A DNA stretch of 64,000 nucleotides from Oikopleura dioica. Taxonomy: Eukaryota > Chordata > Appendicularia > Copelata > Oikopleuridae. Both the position numbers and the translations under genes were made by a program. The stretch is taken from positions 16,001,001 through 16,065,000 of the forward strand of contig OU015567.1 of assembly GCA_907165135.1 (NCBI GenBank), written 5' to 3'. Of this stretch, positions 60,333 through 64,000 are shown piece after piece (the first letter of the stretch is position 1; every line of letters begins with the position of its first letter). The notes beneath the pieces are model-generated. The model did not search any database. It was not told where the DNA came from and was given only the letters and a program-made list of their open reading frames with translations.

Positions 60333-60761
60333 TTAATTGAATAATAACAGCTGTTTTTACTGCCTAAGACTGATCAAAATATACTATTTATTCTAATTTC
60401 CGCTCAGTAAATTGATTACGATTAGCGCGCGCTCGGTGTGAAACAGCGCTAAAAATAAATGCTTGTTCTGAGAGCTTCTCAGGGTTATTAAAGGCTTAAA
60501 TGGTGAGCTCTTTCGAGAAAATATCACGAAGAAAAGGTTTGCTGGCAAGATAACTTTATTCAAACCATTTTTGGAATGAAAAAAATAAACTGAAAGGCTA
60601 GTATAAGGGGTACCATCCTCGAAAGTTTGAAGCGCTCTCACCATGTGAAGATATGTAAAAAATAAATACATATTTGGAATCAGCGAAAAAAACTGTACTT
60701 GATGATAAATTTTCACAGTTATCGGAGCACCTTGATTTTTCCGTGAAAGTCTCTAGCTATA

Positions 60762-61383
60762 ATGAATCGCCCAAAAACGAGGTCAAAATTTTGAAACTTC
60801 GTTTTTCGCCCTAATTTAATTTGCAGCGTTTCCGCCGTCTTTTAAGCGTCATTTTGGTTGATTCTGAGCCTCTTAAAACCAACAGAAAAAATTCAAAAAA
60901 TTAATTTTTCGATGGTCTTCTCTATCATGAATCGCCCAAAAACGAGGTCAAAATTTTGAAACTTCGTTTTTCGCCCTTATTTTATTTGAAGCGTTTCCGC
61001 CGTCTTCAAAGCGTCATTTTGGTCGATTCTGAGCCTCTCAAAACCAACAGAAAAAATTCAAAAAATATTTTTTCGATGGTCTTCGCTATCATGAATCGCC
61101 CAAAAACGAGGTCAAAATTTTGAAACTTCGTTTTTGCCCTTTTTTTAATTGCAGCGTTTCTGCCGTCTTTCGAGCGTCATTTTGGTTGATTCTGAGCCTC
61201 TTTAAACCAACAGAAAAAAATTCAAAAAAAAAAAAATTTTTTCGATGGTCTTCGCTATCATGAATCGCCCAAAAACGAGGTCGAAATTCTGAAACTTCGT
61301 TTTTCGCCCTTATTTTATTTGCAGCGTTTCCGCCGTCTTCAAAGCGTCATTTTGGTCGATTTTGAGCCTCTCAAAACCAACAG
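60762..61383. repeat. Tandem repeat, ~170-bp unit, four copies (copy 3)
   Basis: Four units as in the other copies; the third unit has GTTTTTGCCC, one T shorter. Confidence 0.9.
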
Positions 61384-61718
61384 TAATACCACTAGGGAAA
61401 CAGCTGCTCTACAACTACGTACTTCATCAGGAAAAAATAATTGAAGAGAAATATTTCAAACCCGTCGTAGTTCTAATTCACGGCAAAAATTTATTTTTAT
61501 TCGAAATCTTATGTGATGATCTCACTCATAACTTATATTGTCCATAAAGAGTAAATCACAAAATATAGTTTTCAAGTTTTGTATTTTATTACATTTATGT
61601 GTTTGAGTTTCAGGCTAACATAAAGTTACTTAAATCTAAGAGGTTGCATCGTTTATAAAGGGCGCATTTTTACAGCAAAGTTTTTTCTTTGCTTGTTAGC
61701 ATTTGTTCAAACAACAAA

Positions 61719-64000
61719 CGTTTTTTGGCGTTTTCAGATGATTTTCAGGTCATAAAAATCAAAAAAAAAATCAAGAAAAATTCAGATGCGTTTTTTGGCG
61801 TTTTCAGATGATTTTTGGTCATAAACATCAAACAAAAATCAAGAAAAATTCTGATGCGTTTTTTGGCGTTTTCAGATGATTTTCAGGTCATGAAAATAAA
61901 GAAAAAATCAAGGAAAATTCTGATGCGTTTTTTGGCGTTTTCAGATGAAATTCAGGTCATAAAAATCAAAAAATAAAATCAAGAAAAATTCTGATGCGTT
62001 CTCTGACGTTTTCAGATGATTTTCAGGTCATAAAAATCAAAAAAAAAATCAAGAAAAATTCTGATGCGTTTTTTGGCGTTTTCAGATGATTTTGGTCATA
62101 AACATCAAACAAAAATCAACAAAAATTCTGATGCGTTTTTTGGCGTTTTCAGATGATTTTCAGGTCATGAAAATAAAGAAAAAATCAACAAAAATTCTGA
62201 TGCGTATTTTGGCGTTTTCAGATGATTTTCAGGTCATGAAAATAAAGAAAAATCAAGAAAAATTCTGATGCGTTTTTGGCGTTTTCAGATGAAATTCAGG
62301 TCATAAAAATCGAAAAAATCAAGAAAAATTCTGATGCGTTTTTGGCGTTTTAAGATGATTTTCAATTCATAAATTTCAAAAAATCAAGAAAAATTCTGAT
62401 GCGTTTTTGGCGTTTTCAGATGATTTTCAGGGCATAAAAATCATAGAAAAAAAATCAAGAAAAATTTTGAAGCGTTTTTTGGCGTTTTCAGATGAAATTC
62501 AGGTCATAAAAATCAAAAAATAAAATCAAGAAAAATTCTGATGCGTTCTCTGACGTTTTCAGATGATTTTCAGGTCATAAAAATCAAAAAAAAAAATCAA
62601 GAGAAATTCTGATGCGTTTTTTGGCGTTTTCAGATGATTTTCAGGTCATGAAAATAAAGAAAAAATCAACAAAAATTCTGATGCGTTTTTTGGCGTTTTA
62701 AGATGATTTTCAATTCATAAATTTCAAAAAAAATCAAGAAAAATTCTGATGCGTTTTTTGGCGTTTTCAGATGATTTTCAGGTCATAAAAATCATAGAAA
62801 AAAAATCAAGAAAAATTTTGAAGCGTTTTTTGGCGTTTTCAGATGAAATTCAGGTCATAAAAATCAAAAAATAAAATCAAGAAAAATTCTGATGCGTTCT
62901 CTGACGTTTTCAGATGATTTTCAGGTCATAAAAATCAAAAAAAAAAATCAAGAAAAATTCTGATGCGTTTTTTGGCGTTTTCAGATGATTTTGGTCATAA
63001 ACATCAAACAAAAATCAACAAAAATTCTGATGCGTTTTTGGCGTTTTCAGATGATTTTCAGGTCATGAAAATAAAGAAAAATCAATAAAAATTCTGATGC
63101 GTTTTTGGCGTTTTCAGATGATTTTCAGGTCATGAAAATAAAGAAAAATCAAGAAAAATTCTGATGCGTTTTTTGGCGTTTTCAGATGAAATTCAGGTCA
63201 TAAAAATAAAAAAAAATCAAGAAAAATTCTGATGCGTTTTTTGGCGTTTTAAGATGATTTTCAATTCATAAATTTCAAAAAAAATCAAGAAAAATTCTGA
63301 TGCGTTTTTTGGCGTTTTCAGATGATTTTCAGGTCATAAAAATCAAAGAAAAAAAATCGAGAAAAATTTTGAAGCGTTTTTTGGCGTTTTCAGATGATTT
63401 TTAGGTCATAAAAATCAAAAAAAAAGAAAAGAAAAATTCTGATGCGTTTTTTGGCGTTTTCAGATGATTTTCAGGCCATAAAAATCAAAACAAAATCAAG
63501 AAAAATTCTGATGCGTTTTTTGGCGTTTTTAGATGATTTTCAGTTCATAAAAATCAAAAAAAATATCAAGAAATATTCTGATGCGTTTTTTGGCATTTTC
63601 CGATGATTTTCAGGTCATTAAAATCATAAAAAAAAATCAAGAAAAATTCTGATGCGTTTTTTGGCGTTTTCAGATGATATAAAGGTCATAAAAATCAAAA
63701 AAAAATAAAGGAAAATTCTGATGCGTTTTTTGGCGTTTTCAGATGATTTTCAGGTCATAAAAATCAAAAAAAAATCAAGAAAAATTCTGATGCGTTTTTT
63801 GGCGTTTTCAGATGATTTTTAGGTCATTTAAATCAAAAAAAAATCAAGGAAAATTCTGATGCGTTTTTTGGCGTTTTCAGATGATTTTCAGGTCATAAAA
63901 ATAAAAAAAAAATCAAGAAAAATTCTGTTGCGTTTTTCGGCGTTTTCAGATGATTTTTAGTTCATGAAAATCAAAAAAAATCAAGAAAAATTCTGATGCG
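61719..64000. repeat. AT-rich minisatellite (array 3, at least 35 units)
   Basis: Same unit as arrays 1 and 2. Variant units recur in blocks: GCGTTCTCTGACG appears near 61998, 62546 and 62898, each followed by similar neighbours, so multi-unit blocks have been re-amplified. Confidence 0.95.

Larger units (their letters stand above)
53417..64000 (+). repeat. Composite tandem unit, copy 3 (runs off the window)
   Basis: It has the full 5' extension like copy 1, then gag-pol with the tRNA insertion, the 169-codon ORF, the 170-bp repeat and the longest minisatellite. The right end is not in the window. Confidence 0.85.

Overview
This window is animal nuclear DNA. Very short introns (mostly 40-50 bp), densely packed genes, candidate spliced-leader acceptors just upstream of start codons, and several introns that only fit the protein with GA-AG or GG-AG boundaries suggest a larvacean tunicate (Oikopleura-like). 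The window gives no species-level proof.

Left part, 1-33890: a conserved gene block. On the + strand there are the 3' end of a KLHL9/13-type kelch adaptor (3-910), Integrator subunit INTS3 (1313-5392), a CDK1-type kinase with a PSTSIRE helix (5560-8690), a possible unnamed 101-residue membrane protein (9637-10009), a LOXL2-type lysyl oxidase with four SRCR domains (14261-17963) and a complete outer-arm axonemal dynein heavy chain of the DNAH5/DNAH8 class (18212-33890). On the - strand there is a meprin-like astacin protease (13877-11549). Exon phases add up over the complete multi-exon models once one missing base is allowed in each of INTS3, LOXL and DNAH. All three missing bases lie in homopolymer runs, which points to consensus errors rather than dead genes.

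Between and inside these genes sit non-autonomous DNA elements with readable termini: one with long inverted repeats and a 10-bp target duplication, two with 8-bp duplications, a 757-bp near-perfect hairpin bounded by TTAA, a 250-bp foldback in the LOXL intron, and a TTAA/CCC-ended piggyBac-like MITE. Three of them, plus a palindrome, have expanded CDK1 intron 1 to about 2 kb.

Right part, 34862-64000: three tandem copies of a composite unit of about 9-10 kb. Each holds a Ty3/gypsy-class gag-pol cut off inside integrase, an ORF of different character (169 codons), four units of a ~170-bp tandem repeat, and an AT-rich minisatellite of ~65-bp units. The last array runs off the window. All three copies share the same two in-frame stops (gag and RT), so the block spread by segmental duplication of an already broken element. 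Copies 1 and 3 share a 166-bp tRNA-containing insertion that copy 2 lacks, while other differences group the copies differently, which suggests exchange among them.
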